64,000 bases of DNA from Bryum argenteum. Taxonomy: Eukaryota; Streptophyta; Bryopsida; Bryales; Bryaceae. This document shows positions 1 through 11,999 of this stretch, piece by piece (position 1 is the first letter of the stretch; every line of letters starts with the position of its first letter). The notes under the pieces were generated by a model. The model made no database searches and was not told the origin of the DNA. It was given only the letters and a program-made list of their open reading frames with translations. The stretch is from positions 14,853,495 through 14,917,494 of the forward strand of contig CM073328.1 of NCBI GenBank assembly GCA_037043015.1. Reading direction: 5' to 3'. The translations under genes were made by a program, and so were the position numbers.

Positions 1-1944
1 ACATGCAATCAGAAGATGCTAGTGCTCAAATTCTATTTTGGCAGAATTTAAACTCTGTGATGCATGAGCACGGTGTTTCGAGTATCAACTTCAAAGGCTT
101 CATGGCAGATAGTGCTCAAGCTAATTGGATTGCAGTGAGGAAGGTTTATGGAGGAGGGGACGGCAATACTCCTATGAAAGACAAGGAGCGAACCTGTCTT
201 TATCATTGGTCTGCCAACTTGGATAAGTATACGCAGAAGTATATCAAACCATCCATGCAAGCTCATCATAAGCAACTATGTCAAGCCTATAAGAATGCAA
301 AGAGTTTTGAGGAAGCTGAAACTCAATTCCACGTCATCAAAAATTGGTGGTTATCATCTGGTGCAGCTACTGAAGATGGTGTGGCACACTTACAAGAATG
401 GTTTGGATTCTGGCACTTTCGATACAAGCAGTGGGGTGGCGAATTTCAAATGGTGAGTTTAGTATATCAGATGGTAATGAAATTATAGCTCTTGATTCAT
501 ACAACTATATTATTTTTTCTTGAATGAAGTGTACTCATTTGATTTACAAAACACTTTCTTTTTTGCAGGACCTAACTTTGGAAGAGATAGCAAAGGTTCC
601 TACATGCAACCTTGCGGGAGACCGGCCCATAGTACAATGAAGAGGGCATCGAAAACAAGATGACTTGTCCTTATGAGGCCACCATACACGATATGATTCG
701 TGCTTTCATGCAGATAACAAACTACAGATCGTGGGTGAAGGGTGGAAAAGGAGGGACTGGACCAAGCGACACAGTCCTAAAGTTGAAGGCAGCAATGCGA
801 AGTGGTGATCCCAATCTTTTGGCTGAAGTAATGAAGACTATTCCAGGTGCCGAAGACTTGCCCCTTACAAACTCTGGCTTGGAGGGAGCAGAGATTTTTG
901 GCTCTACAAAGAGGAAATCTGACTTACCTCCTGGATCAGAGTTTGACTCTCATCGTCCGGATAAGGTAAATTACTCGGTACCTCGTCCTTCTTCACGGGC
1001 AACACGAGCACGTATTGAAGAGTCTCTGAATACACCGTTATATGAGGTGACCCATGTGACGGGTGTCCATGAGAGCGATTGTGATCCTAACCAATGGCAC
1101 ATAGCTCGCACCAATCCAAAATCCCGGGTGAAATGTCAAGCTATGCAGGCTGCTTCTGGAAAGGCATGTGAGGCACAAATCAACAAGGGCCGCCAAGCAA
1201 CTTGCGCTCCAACTTATCGTGGCCTGAAGAAAGCTTACGGAAAAGACACCTTGGAGCTTACGGAGTTTTGGTTCTCATCACGATGATATCAAGCGATGCG
1301 TTATGGGAAAAAAGAAGTTTTTGTAAAAGACGGCCGCCGCACTCCTATGGTGTGGCCTATCCAGTTGGTACTAACTTATCCCGGGAGGAACTTCTTGCAC
1401 TAGAGGATCTTTGGATTCCAACTAGAGCAGCGAAAAAAGCCTTGTCACCAAGGAATCTTTTCAAAACCATTCCTAATCTTCCGATTCCTCTCTCTGGGAT
1501 TCATATTCCCGAGAATCTTGATAGTCATGCGCCAACTAGGTATGGAAAACTTGTTCGTCGAAGTTCTCAGGCTCCTGATGCTGATCACGGAAACAAGTGG
1601 GAGAGTTCGGCTCTCATGGATGGATATAGCATTGTTGGAGTCACAATTGTCCCTCACCCTGGATATGGAGCGGTTATTTCTCTTGCGGCTCCAACAGGAT
1701 AATGTCTACCGTGTCTCCATCAAAGAATTTTCCATATTGTACTTGTCCCGACTTCACTAGAATGAGTACAACTTCTCTCGGAAAGAAAGGGAAATGGGTG
1801 AATTGCAAGCATTTATATTATCTTCTTAGGTATTCACGCAAACTCGACTACACAAAGGATATCTTCATGCATGCACCAACTTGGAGCTATCGGGAGGTCA
1901 TCCACCTTCTACAATCAGCTCAGATAGTTGATTCTACCAATTGA
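1..1944 (+). pseudogene. Decayed MULE-type transposase with C-terminal SWIM zinc finger
   Basis: The first segment (to about 452) reads as a MULE/FAR1-like catalytic region, with an Asp in FMADSAQANW and a later CLYHW block. It ends at a GT donor, and an acceptor follows near 567 (ttttgcag). Reading then continues through IAKVPTCNLA, KMTCPYEATIHDMIRAF and PTYRGLKKAYGKD to a SWIM finger at about 1735-1830 (CxC ... CKH: YCTCPDF, then VNCKH). The frame must change near 600-640, around 1280, near 1360, near 1700 and near 1730, and stops interrupt it, so no intact protein is possible from this copy. Such proteins bind transposon ends and catalyse excision; some relatives are domesticated. The left part lies outside the window. 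The family call is firm and the pseudogene call is strong. Confidence 0.75.
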
Positions 1945-2220
1945 TTTTATTTTCATACATAGTGTTACTTTAATATATGTATTTTTTATAGAATACAAAT
2001 ATTCAATTATCACATGTTTTTGTCAACTACAGTATTCTATTTGATTGAGAGACATGTTTTAGGACTCCTTTGCTTCATAAATAATAGTCTATACTACTTA
2101 CTCATGTTTCAAGAAATGAAACATATATGTATAGTCGTATCTTAAGGTCCTCTTTTATTGACTTTGAATCTACAATTTCTTTACACGGGTTTTTTTTTCT
2201 TGAGGCTCTTTATGTTGAAT

Positions 2221-2284
2221 CTCTATAATATGGCATCTCTATAATATGGCACCTCTATAATATGGCACCTCTATAATATGGCAC
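2221..2284. repeat. Four tandem copies of a 16-bp unit
   Basis: The unit CTCTATAATATGGCAY is repeated four times in register, with a T/C difference at the last base of copy 1. It sits about 280 bp after the transposase remnant in otherwise plain AT-rich DNA. No function is visible. Confidence 0.9.
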
Positions 2285-2519
2285 CTAAACCCGTGGCATG
2301 ACTTGTACATGATGCATTGGTTCACGGTTTTAGGCTACTATTCCCACGGTAATAGGCTAACAACCACACATGATATTTTGGAAAGTAGCCATAAAACCTA
2401 TTTCATTTCCGAATATTTCGTAAATTTTGTCTTATACCAAGCTCACCGCTCAAGAGTTTCTGCTAACCGCTCAATGCTCATGGCTCATGGCTCATGACCT
2501 AGCTTCACTCCTATAGTAG

Positions 2520-2850
2520 AGTGGTCTAAAACGGAGCAAGTCCCACAATGGAGCCTCAGCAATATTCAGAGGTGCAAACATTGCAGGATATCTCTTTACA
2601 GCAGGATTTTAGGGACACCTCTGTTCCCAACTTCAAAAATACATATCTCATTATGGAAGACTTCTGATTCCACTCGCACTATCTTTCTACAAATTTTTCC
2701 AATGCACAAAAAATTGATTGCACCCGTAACATTCCTAGTAACATTTCCCGTGCTGAAGATTGAATCATTATTGGCCACCTTACTAACCAGTACTGAAGCA
2801 GCTAAATGATGCAAAATGTATATTACCCGTTCAGAATTGCAACAACAGGA
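2520..2850. repeat. Dispersed repeat family G, copy 1
   Basis: The stretch shares ordered phrases with 43320-43555, 45600-45670 and 59580-59850: a piece like 'acacct...caacttcaaaaat', then 'ctcattat.gaaga', then 'atgcacaaaaa.ttg', then 'cccgtgctgaa.attga.tcatta'. An inverted, shorter match lies at 32942-33070. No ORF is associated. It may be a terminal part or solo LTR of a larger element, but no target-site duplication was found. Confidence 0.45.
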
Positions 2851-3037
2851 CACAAGTAAGGCTTCAAAATTTTGAAATAGCAAGAACAATCAAACAAAGA
2901 ATGGGCGGCAGTTTGATTCTCACTCACACACACAAAAATTCACAAGTGGAACTGTAGTCTCTGTACTTCATTCCATGATCATTCTAACAACAAAAAAACG
3001 TTTTACAAAAGTTACAAAAAGTCGAATCTCTACTAAA

Positions 3038-4074
3038 TTACTGGAGGTCCGCCTCCTTGGCAGCGCCGGTGATCTTTCCCTTCAACGTCTCGATATCTTC
3101 CACAAGCTCCTTGCGGCTCGACTTGAAGAGCAAGTAGCGGTACACGAACCAGCCCGTGTAGCCCAATCCGATGAGCTCCATGATCTTGGGCAACAATGGC
3201 ACGCTGTTGATGGCGCCGACGATCGTGGAGGAGAACCACAGTGCTACCACGGCACCTCCGGCGTAGATTCCCACTGTCGTCTTGTTCTCAGTCGCATCCC
3301 ACTGCAAGCATAACCAGCAACAAACACTTTCAGTTTTACAAGCCCAGAAATTTAGCAAAGATATGTTCATGTGGTTGTATAAGTGAAAATGTACTAGAAT
3401 GGGGCTTTAGATCGATGAGGCATGGGGTTGCTAGAATCTGATGGTGAGGTAAATTTTCAGATGATTTGATCGTGAAGAGGAAAGAACTGGTGTAGAGCTT
3501 TGTGGTGTTGTGATGGTGAACGGACTGACCTTGGCCTTGAGGTCGTCGACGAATTCTTGAATTTGGGCGCTGCTGTCGGTGCCGTCAGACACAGCTCGGA
3601 TGGGCAGAGGGTTAAACCTCATCGATTCTGCAGTCACACAATCATGTCACATTGCAGCATTCCCATAGACTCATGAATTCATGGAATCAGCAAAAACTGG
3701 CCTTGGTAAATAAAGAATGCCAAGAGATAGATAACTAGCAAAACGCTGAACAGAAGCGAGTAGATTCGACAAGAATCTGTCAACTACGACAGCCTCTTCA
3801 TCGAACTGGAGCCTCTTTAGATGGAATCTGTAATATAATGCAAAATTCGCAAATGCGATCCACCCACATTGGCGACAAGAGCTAAGTTTCTTTGAGATCC
3901 AAGGTACCCACCTGCTCTCCTGGAGCTGGAGACGAGCTTGGAGCCATGGAGTTGGCTTCTCTTGAGCGACAACGACGACGAAGCAGCCGACGACGACCGG
4001 GAGGAGGAGCTCACAGCCGAGGATCTCACTCCAACCGCAGCCACAGAGCTCGACACAGCCGCAGCGCACGCCAT
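3038..4074 (-). CDS. CURT1: CURVATURE THYLAKOID 1 (CURT1/CAAD domain) protein, chloroplast
   Basis: Three exons are deduced: 4074-3864, 3627-3530 and 3301-3038 (stop included), joined at GT/AG sites in consistent phase, giving about 190 aa. The first ~70 residues are rich in Ser, Ala and Arg with few acidic residues, as in a chloroplast transit peptide. Exon 3 carries the CAAD core: a short helix (WDATENKTT), two hydrophobic segments (about residues 113-133 and 138-160, the second ending GWFVYRYLLF) and a charged C-terminal amphipathic helix (SSRKELVEDIETLKGKI). CURT1 proteins oligomerise at grana margins and bend the thylakoid membrane. Length and topology fit the family. The start is the first ATG of the transit-peptide exon. 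The paralogue type (A-D) cannot be assigned by eye. Confidence 0.88.
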
Positions 4075-4221
4075 TTCTCACAACCAAACACTTCCTTGCA
4101 ACAAAAATGTACAACAAACAGACAGACTACCAATTGGAATGTGGCCAGCTCTCGAGCGAGGCAAGGGTGTTACAGGCAAAGGGGAAATCAGGAGCAGCCA
4201 ACCGGGAAGGTCCAGTGGTTG

Positions 4222-4227
4222 GATAAG
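4222..4227. promoter_or_regulatory. Possible I-box (GATAAG) upstream of CURT1
   Basis: GATAAG lies about 150 bp upstream of the CURT1 ATG. I-boxes of this sequence are common in promoters of light-regulated photosynthesis genes. A six-base match has high chance expectation, so this is only suggestive. Confidence 0.2.
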
Positions 4228-4399
4228 AGATGGATAGGCGCCCTAGACTTTTGATATTGTTTTTCGGTTTTCGCTGTTGCATGGAACAGGACGAGTTGGG
4301 TTTTATGGAGGGGGGAATGGCGATGATGTCGGAGGTGCATGCGTTGCCGTGGTTCATGTGGATGGCCACATGAGTGATGAGTGGCTGGCTCGGATGGTG

Positions 4400-5550
4400 A
4401 AAACTCCGCTTTTTCTCTTTTGTTGCAGTGTCCGGTGGAGGTGGCGCCTCCTCCATGGATGGCCAAGTGGAGGTTTTCATTGAGCTTGGCACTTGTCTTG
4501 CTTGGTGGGCCGGCAGGTGGCCACTTCTGCTTCTGCTTACATAGCCACAGAAGTCTACGAAATTCTGTTTCTTTCCGTGTGCCCGTTCAGGTATGCACCC
4601 ATTCCCGTTTGTGTACCTATCCCCGTTTGTGTACCTATTCCTGAGGCTGTTGTGGTGATAATGTAAGGTAGTTCTTGGTTCAAATCTTATGTGCATCTAA
4701 ATATACATCAACTCATGGTTGTCTTCCGTGACATACTTTCCATAATGTCTGTCTAAATTGTTGTGTTCGACAACTTCGTATGACGTTGAGTTTGACAGGA
4801 ATGTCACGATTATATAAGAACATTTGCCTCTTCGATGTCGTCGGCTTCCTAAAAAGGTGAATGTATGTCTCACTGTTCACACCATAATTTAAAATTTTAT
4901 GCGATGTGCAATGACTTTCTTTCTTTTTGCATGTATATTTCTCAATTGACTTTAGATTGTGACCAGGAGAATTTGTTTTGCACATGTTTTTTACCGCACG
5001 TTGGTTGGTTGCAGTATGCAATCGAACCTTTTGGAGGGACTCGGGGGTTTCTTAGGAATTTTATGATTCTGTAAATGCCATCTCCTTAATGACTACTTGA
5101 AGAGTTGGAAAGCAAAAGTTGCATTTCTAATTCTCCTCCTCCTATACATTCGAAAGCATAAATCATTCAGTTCCAATTGAGTAAACCGATAAACGTCCCT
5201 AGTGTGGAAAAACAAAATTTTGGATGAAGAGTAGAAACTTTGGAGAGCCTTAACTTCTTCATTTTGACTTTGTTTTGGAGGAAATTACTTGGGTTGGGTC
5301 ACAAATAAAGTTTGGTTTGTGTGGTCAAAAATGCATACTTATACACTAAATTGAGAATAAATGCCATGCATTTTAGTGAAGGCAGTTTTTGTTTTTGGGT
5401 TTTCAAACATTTGGCATGTTTTATTATAATTGCAAACTAATTGTGTGACATCAAAAATAGTATTTCATAAATTTTTTCTACATAAAATTTGATCTTTAGA
5501 TGCATCACAACAACTTTGTAGTAGGAAGATTTTTGATTTGGATAACTTTG
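4400..5550. other. Intergenic DNA upstream of CURT1
   Basis: No gene is recognisable. A short duplicated phrase (ccgtttgtgtacctat) occurs at about 4600-4640. The remainder is AT-rich with short random ORFs only. Confidence 0.5.
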
Positions 5551-5559
5551 GTATTGGAT

Positions 5560-6230
5560 TTGCAACGATGTTTCTACAATGAAAAAAGTGAAAAAATGGA
5601 TGATTTTTGAGGAGCTATATCTCCTTCATCCACTGTTAGATTTTGACTTCATTATTTGGGATGGTTTCAATTTATAGTCTTGTATTAGTGATAGAAATCT
5701 TGACCCAATTGTAAATGTATTGAAGATAAGGCATAGATTTAAGTGCAACGGGATTAGTGTTGGACTATTCTTCCTTTATAAAATGTTTGACACTTTTCAC
5801 CATTGCAAGGCTACTATTTGGGCCAAGATATTTTTTTAATGAATTTTTTGGAATGATAGAGTCATTAAGTTGAAGATAAACAAATTTCTAGTTGGTGATT
5901 TTTTTATTGGTAGTAATTTCATTTTAAAGTGAAAGTGATAGTTTTTTGTAACTTGTTTTGTGCACTACAACATCGTGATCTCGCAATCTACAAGGTCCCA
6001 TGAGTTGACTTTTGATCCACATGGTTTACAACAACTTTATTTCAAGTTTGTATGGTTGAGATCTGAATAGCTTATCTATATTTTCATTTTTGTCTTTTTT
6101 AGAAATGATTTTTGGCTAAAAACACTCAAAGGACATATAGGGGTCAAGACAAGAAACCAAAAAGTGGTAAATTTTGGAACAATTTGCAAATTTGGTGGAC
6201 ATGGACATCATTCTTTGTTGATTATTAACA
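5560..6230. repeat. Dispersed repeat family E, copy 1
   Basis: This stretch is collinear with 25880-26480. Both contain, in order, 'ggtatt.gatttgcaa', 'gtgaaaaaatg.atgatttt', 'aggagctatat', 'atccac..ttagatttt', a 'ttttcaccattgcaa' block and 'acatggtttacaa'. Neither copy encodes protein. It is probably the non-coding part of a larger decayed transposon. Confidence 0.55.
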
Positions 6231-7831
6231 TGATTCAAGTTGATTGGAAATCTATACTTTCAACAAATGTGTTTGGGATGTACAAAAGAGTCTCAACATG
6301 GAGTTGAAGTGAGAATTCTTGTAGCCACTGAAATGTATCACATGCATGTTGTATTGATTTGACACAATGGAATGCACAATAAAGAAGTTATGGCCCTTGT
6401 TAAACATGTCAATAACCTGGTTGCAAGCTTTGTCCAGGAAGGGTGAAAAGTGTTTAGAAGTTTGAGGTCTAAAGTAAGATAATGTAGAATCATAAAATAA
6501 AAATGTACCGTACTTAACCCCTCTACACGTCAAAAACAATTCTATTGTTTTTAGTTGTTTTCTTTTGTGTTCTTAAATTTGAGCACGTATGCATTGATCA
6601 TGTGATTAGAAACTAAATTTTGTTGCTAATTCTAGATGGTGATAGAGGATGAATGTTAAAGGTGTTTGGAGCCTTTTGGCCTCTCACATGCAAGGTTTTG
6701 TGCTCTCTCCAGATGTCCTCGGAAGTTTAAGACGTCTCCAAAACTTGAGCAAAGATGAAAAATTATGAACATGAGAGGAACTTAAATATATAGAGGAACA
6801 ATGCAATAATGAAATTTCTAGGCCTAAAAAGATTTGGGAAAGCAATAACAAGTCCGAAGCACAAGGGAAAGCACAAACAAAAGAAGCAGCATGTGGCAAT
6901 AAACATGCCAACAAGTATGAGATCAAGGAATCAACTCTATGATATTTCAACATGTTTTAAATACTCTATAAATGCATTTGAGTGCATTTTGATTTTGCAA
7001 CTATGTACCTCCAAGTGAACAATCTACATGTTAATTTCACTAATCTGAATACTACTTTCTAATGGTATATGGCAGGATCTAAGAAGGAAGATGTCACAAA
7101 GACACAAGTTTTCATCAATGTTGCTTCTAATTTGACAAAGGTAAGAGAAAAGACTTTGTAAATCAAGGTATACTTCTTAAGAGTCATAATGGTTTCAATG
7201 ACTTGTGTAGAGTTTCAATGGAGAGGCCCAACCTCTTACTGAGAATGACAAGAGCTCACCAACTAGGATTGCTAATGGTAACTTTAGCTTTGTTATTATT
7301 CTTGTTGCTAACCAGGCACTAAATCATTCTTGTCATTCCTTTTAACAGTGTACATAACAACTCACTCTTGTGTTAATATTGTTATTGTTGTCACACGCGT
7401 TGCAAAGTCCCATTCCAACACATGAATGCATATTTGGAAGGCAAGCGAAGGTGAATTGAGAGGAAGAGAGTACTTGAGAATATAATATCCTCAACAAAGG
7501 GGTATCTACAACATGAATTCGAAGTGTATAAGGAATTGGTTTAGTAGTAATGACAATCCTAGGATTTTTTCATTTTTTCTTAGAAACATGTGGCACAAAA
7601 TAAGACTTGTCAAGATTTGAATAGTTGCATCAAAGAACGGTACAAAACTTTATCTATTTCATTTTTTAATATCAACCATTCAGATGCATTGGAAAGAGGA
7701 CTACATTTATGAGTATTTCAAGGAATACAAGCACTCACGAAACAAGAATGGTGTGTCAAAGGATGTTGCAGCTATGGCTAGGGTTACGATTGCTCAAAAA
7801 TGTGTGTAAGGAATTTTTGAAATTTAGGGCA

Positions 7832-7980
7832 GGTTTACACTATGGTGGAGAAGTCCACCGGTCAAGAAATTACGGAGAAAATATCAAATGTGATTGGTTG
7901 AAATTGAAGTTCTTAAAATGTGATTGGTTGAAAATCAAATCCTTCGCCGACCGGTGGCCTTCTCCACCGTAGTGTAAATC
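7832..7980. mobile_element. Fold-back MITE, family H, copy 1
   Basis: About 150 bp with long terminal inverted repeats: the left end GTTTACACTATGGTGGAGAA is mirrored at the right by CTTCTCCACCGTAGTGTAAA. A second inner inverted block (CCACCGGTC) follows. The centre holds two copies of tgtgattggttgaaa. No ORF is present. A related, longer element lies at 18888-19292, and a single end lies at 16022-16050 (tctccaccatagtgtaaact). Confidence 0.75.
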
Positions 7981-8040
7981 GGTCATAAACAAAACCTACA
8001 AGGTTTGCCAAATTTGGTACAACATCCAATTGACAAAGCC

Positions 8041-8348
8041 CAGGTAAGGTAGACAATGCTAAATCCGTGCATCTCCTTAAACCACCCACTCTAGATTCTT
8101 GCCTACTTTCTAGATTTCATGTAGAAGAATGTACCTTGTGTGCACATGGAGCATGTGAACGATTTTAGGTACATGTCACTTCTGAAATTTTTATTTATTT
8201 TTATAAGTACTTAAAAAATATCAAAAAATATGGAAACTTCTTCATTTTTTTCGTATTTATAATTGAAAAATACTGATTCACTTATTCCAACTTCCCAATT
8301 GTAGTGTAGTCCTTAAATGCACGGATTTAACATGGTCTACCTTATGTA
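8041..8348. mobile_element. Possible MITE with ~28-bp imperfect inverted ends
   Basis: The left segment (ggtaaggtagacaatgctaa, then atccgtgcat) is mirrored by the right segment (atgcacggat, then ttaacatggtctacctta). The interior is AT-rich, and part of it resembles 58395-58510. There is no coding capacity. Confidence 0.4.
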
Positions 8349-8539
8349 TGTGACATATTGTGATTTGGATGTAATTGGTCTCCATTTGAATGTGATTGAT
8401 TCTTAATGACGAAAGCAGTGAGGTGAAAGTACGAACTCTCTTTCGCTTTCCGAATCCAGGTCCTGTAATGTAATTGTTTGCTTCACATTCCCAATTCATT
8501 CTTATTTGTATTACACTTGAAGAGCCACAGATCAAATTA

Positions 8540-8799
8540 CTCTTAAAATTGATTTTTGGGGCTCACAAAAAACATTTTACCCATTTTGCATGAAGAGAAA
8601 AATACTTTTTTCTCAACTTTGAATGTTACGATCTCACAATTGGTAAGGATTTCGAAACTAAGTTTTGATACACACATACATGGACAAGTTAGGTGTAAGA
8701 TCTTACGGTTACATACTTGAGACAATGCCAAAAGATGAAAATAAAAAGAGGGTGGTTTTAAGGAGTTTTGGCACTTTTGGGGGCTTTCGACTTTAGGAG
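8540..8799. repeat. Relative of the right end of element D
   Basis: This stretch is similar to 27090-27340: shared phrases include 'tttttggggctc' / 'ttttggggtcc', 'caagttag.t.taagatctta' and an end GACTTTAGGAG followed directly by TTAA. The TTAA abutting a CYCCTAAAGTC end suggests the terminus of a TTAA-targeting element. Confidence 0.4.
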
Positions 8800-9115
8800 T
8801 TAAAACTTTACCGCTATATCAAAGTGTCATTGAATTACTCAATCCTGAACCTCTATTTTAAGAAAGTATTCATGGCGTACTTGTAGGTGCAGCTTTTAGA
8901 GAGGTTGTCTTTGGCCTCAAAGAAGGTAATTGCCATGCATGTGATGGGGTGACAATTTTCATGAGGTGTTACATGGAGTATCTACATTGGCTACACAAGT
9001 TTGACCAAAGGGAGTGAAGAAGAAGAGAAGAGTTACACCTCATGAGTAATGTTTAGAGGATTTAAACTTAGTAGTTCAATGGGCATTGCAAGGAAAAGTC
9101 ATGTTGGTAGATGTT

Positions 9116-9383
9116 CACTACTACAATTTGAGGAGGTTTGCAACGTTTATTTCTCAAGTGTTGCCCAAGTTTAATAACATTTTGGAACTTGCTTGAGCAA
9201 CGTTTTTAAGAAAATAAACAACGTATCGGATCATCAAGAGAAATTAGTTATAATCTAATTGAAACGTTACTTATTATTTTGAGAATGTTGCTCAAGCAAG
9301 TTCCAAAACTTTGCTAGACTTTAGCAATGTTTACACAAAATCAACGTTTGTAACGTTGCAAACCCCCCTCTTTTCTAGTAGTG
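9116..9383. mobile_element. CACTA-type fold-back MITE, copy 1
   Basis: The left end is CACTACTACAATTTGAGGAG and the right end reads, on the complement, CACTACTAGAAAAGAGGGG. CACTAC termini are the hallmark of En/Spm (CACTA) DNA transposons. Inner arms pair through 'tggaacttgcttgagcaac' and its complement near 9285-9305. Flanks are gtt and ttg, so a 3-bp duplication is not clean. No transposase is encoded. Confidence 0.7.
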
Positions 9384-10760
9384 TTGTGGATAAGGGTGCA
9401 ATTATTGATCTCCATTGTGGCAATGTTAGGGATAGTTGAAGCTAGATGACATCATGACAAATTATACCATGAACAAGAGTAGAATGAAGCAACAAGTGTA
9501 ATTCCCTTTGTAATGATTGTGATGAACATTCCTTATGAGATTCCTTTTGTGATTCCCTTTGTGATTTCCTTCAAGGGAAGCAAGCAATTTCATGAATGCC
9601 ACTTCAGTGGTAAACTGTCCACTTCCTCAATCTTTCCGAATCACAATATCTGAACGTGAGTAATTACAGTCATCTCAGCATTCTGTAACAGAGGTTTAGT
9701 CACAAGGAGATACCTTTATTGCTCCATCAATGATCGTCCTCTTGCGAAGAAATGGATGAAGTCCAAACTCTACAAGCTCTTTCAATCAAGTACAAACAGG
9801 TCAATGGAGCACTTGTAAGTCAAATCATAATCACAACAAAAGTAGAGCTATGATTGGCCAATAACGAAAGATCAAACCGTGACAGATTTAGAGAATTACC
9901 GTAGTCCATGGCACTCGCAGTTCAACAATACTTGGCACTTAGATCGCAAACTTTCACAAATGTGACACTGGCATCTAGTCTACTTTACACAGAAAGTTTG
10001 GAGCAGCACAGACTTTGCTGGATTCGAATTTCTTGAGAAAAACCTGAACCATCCTTCAGACTTCTAGATGCTGATGCAGGACAATGTGAGCACACAAAGT
10101 TGCAGCTAGAAGAGGGAAATATAAACTCACTCTTGGTTGCACTAGGAGTTCATTGTGGAAGTATGCTCAATAGAAGATTTGGTAGCATTGGTTGGGGCTA
10201 CTTAATGGAAGTTTAGCCCCCAGTTTAGCCCCATTACAAAGGTTTCAAAAAATTGGAGATTTCTTTGTAACCTTGTTTTTGCGCCTGCACTCAACATTGA
10301 TACTCGTGGGGGCACCATATTTCTCGGAGAGCATTGAATTGGTGTTGATGACGGATGATCACAATTATTTAGCTGGAGCGTAGATTCGTCCTCACACTGG
10401 CCTGAAGAATATAGAGCGCTGGTGGCAGGATCCTCCAACTGGGCTTCCCACTGGCTCTTCGTTGTTGTTTCCACTCTAGAGGCTTGAGCATGTGCTCTGC
10501 TGGTCGTGTTCGTTAGCTTTCTAGCTTCTGGCTTGGTTTAAATGTAGCAGACCTCCAAACATCTGAATACTACACGAACTGGCATGAGCCTTTCGCATTA
10601 CAGACTCCGTAGTTTTCTATCATGCTCATCGAAGTTCTCTAGATCTGATTCAATGCCTGTTTCCTGCTCGAGGTTATCGGGTGGTCCTTCAAGCTGATCT
10701 GATAGATCGGACAAATCAAAGGTGTATTTATCAAAGGTCCACTCATTTCGTGAGTCAATC

Positions 10761-10955
10761 GACTACTACAATTTGAGGGGTTAGCAAGGTTTTCTTCTCA
10801 ACATTGTTCAGATTTAGCAACATTATTGGATCACCAAACAACGTTATCTCTAATAAATCTAGTTGAAAACATTGCTTATTTTCTTAAGCAACATTTACAA
10901 AAAAAATAACAGTAGTAAGTAGTAAAGTTATAAACCCCACTCTTTTCTAGTAGTG
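10761..10955. mobile_element. CACTA-type fold-back MITE, copy 2
   Basis: It is a shorter relative of the element at 9116-9383: the left end reads GACTACTACAATTTGAGG (first base changed) and the right end CTCTTTTCTAGTAGTG. Shared interior phrases include 'agcaacattattggatca' and 'aacaacgtta'. It is non-coding. Confidence 0.65.
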
Positions 10956-11700
10956 ATAAAACCGTACATCTGTACAGTCCAGCGGATAAGAATCGGCTAC
11001 ATCTTCATAGCGGACAATCAAATCATTCCCTCTTGCTAACCTGCCTGGATTCTGATATATCAACTACGGCATCCAGACTCTTCCCATATTACCGCTTGTA
11101 TCCACTTCAAGCAAGTGCGGAGATGACCTTGCAAGACTTTCCAACGGATCAAGATCTTCCAATTGGTTCGAATCACGTATGTAAATATACACGACATATA
11201 TTGATGAGCTTCTCTAACCCATTATGTACCTATTGAGGTCCTCAACAGGTATGCGGCGCAAAACAAGAACTCCAAGTGAAATCAGAGAATCTAAGCCCTC
11301 TAGCTTCAAAGCTTTGAACCCCTCATAGGCACGGTGTCCACTTATGGTAAGCTTCTTGTAGGGACGTATATCCAAGCCGGGAAAGGTTTTCTGCAAAGGG
11401 TACCAATCTACTTGCATCCATCTCAAATGAACACAATGTTGAACCGTTGGGGGCTCCCTCACTTCTCCACATTCCTATACCTCGAGATATTTCAAAGAGG
11501 TAAATGGGTTGAGAGAAGGAAGATGTCTTATCAAAGTAAGCCACCAAAGTTTCCAATACTACAACCATGGCCAAGGTGAACACAACTTGGGCTTCATGCT
11601 ACGAGCTTGGAATAGAGTATGATGAGATGTGCTTTCATCCTCTCTAACACTTATTTTGATATAATGGGAATATTCAAATTATCAATTGAATGACACTTGA

Positions 11701-11998
11701 GCTTGAGTCGAGCTAAGTGTACCCACAGATTGAGTACTCTGAGTACTTCACTGAAAGTGGAAAACAACCAATCATTGACATTTTCAAATTATCATAACTT
11801 ACTCAAATCTTGTCCAAATTGGGCACATGAGATGTTTTTTGACATTTAATCTTTTTATAAATGTCCAAAAACACCTCATATGCTGAAGTGAACAAAAATT
11901 GAGTAAGATATGACCATCTAAAATACGAACGATTGGTTGTTTTGTACAATTTCAGTGAAATACCCAATCTCTCGGTACATTTAGCTCGACTCTCGACT
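11701..11998. mobile_element. ~300-bp near-palindromic MITE
   Basis: The two halves are imperfect complements over nearly their whole length. Left phrases GAGTCGAGCTAAGTGTACC, TTCACTGAAA, ACAACCAATC, CTTACTCAAAT and TTTTTTGACATTTA reappear in reverse order on the right. The loop is only a few bases (about 11850). It cannot code and would fold into one long hairpin. Confidence 0.75.
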
Positions 11999-11999
11999 T

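Noticed and set aside
11162..11180. B-box-like 'GGTTCGAATC' possibly marking a tRNA
   Set aside because: There is no acceptor stem, D-arm or anticodon arm around it.
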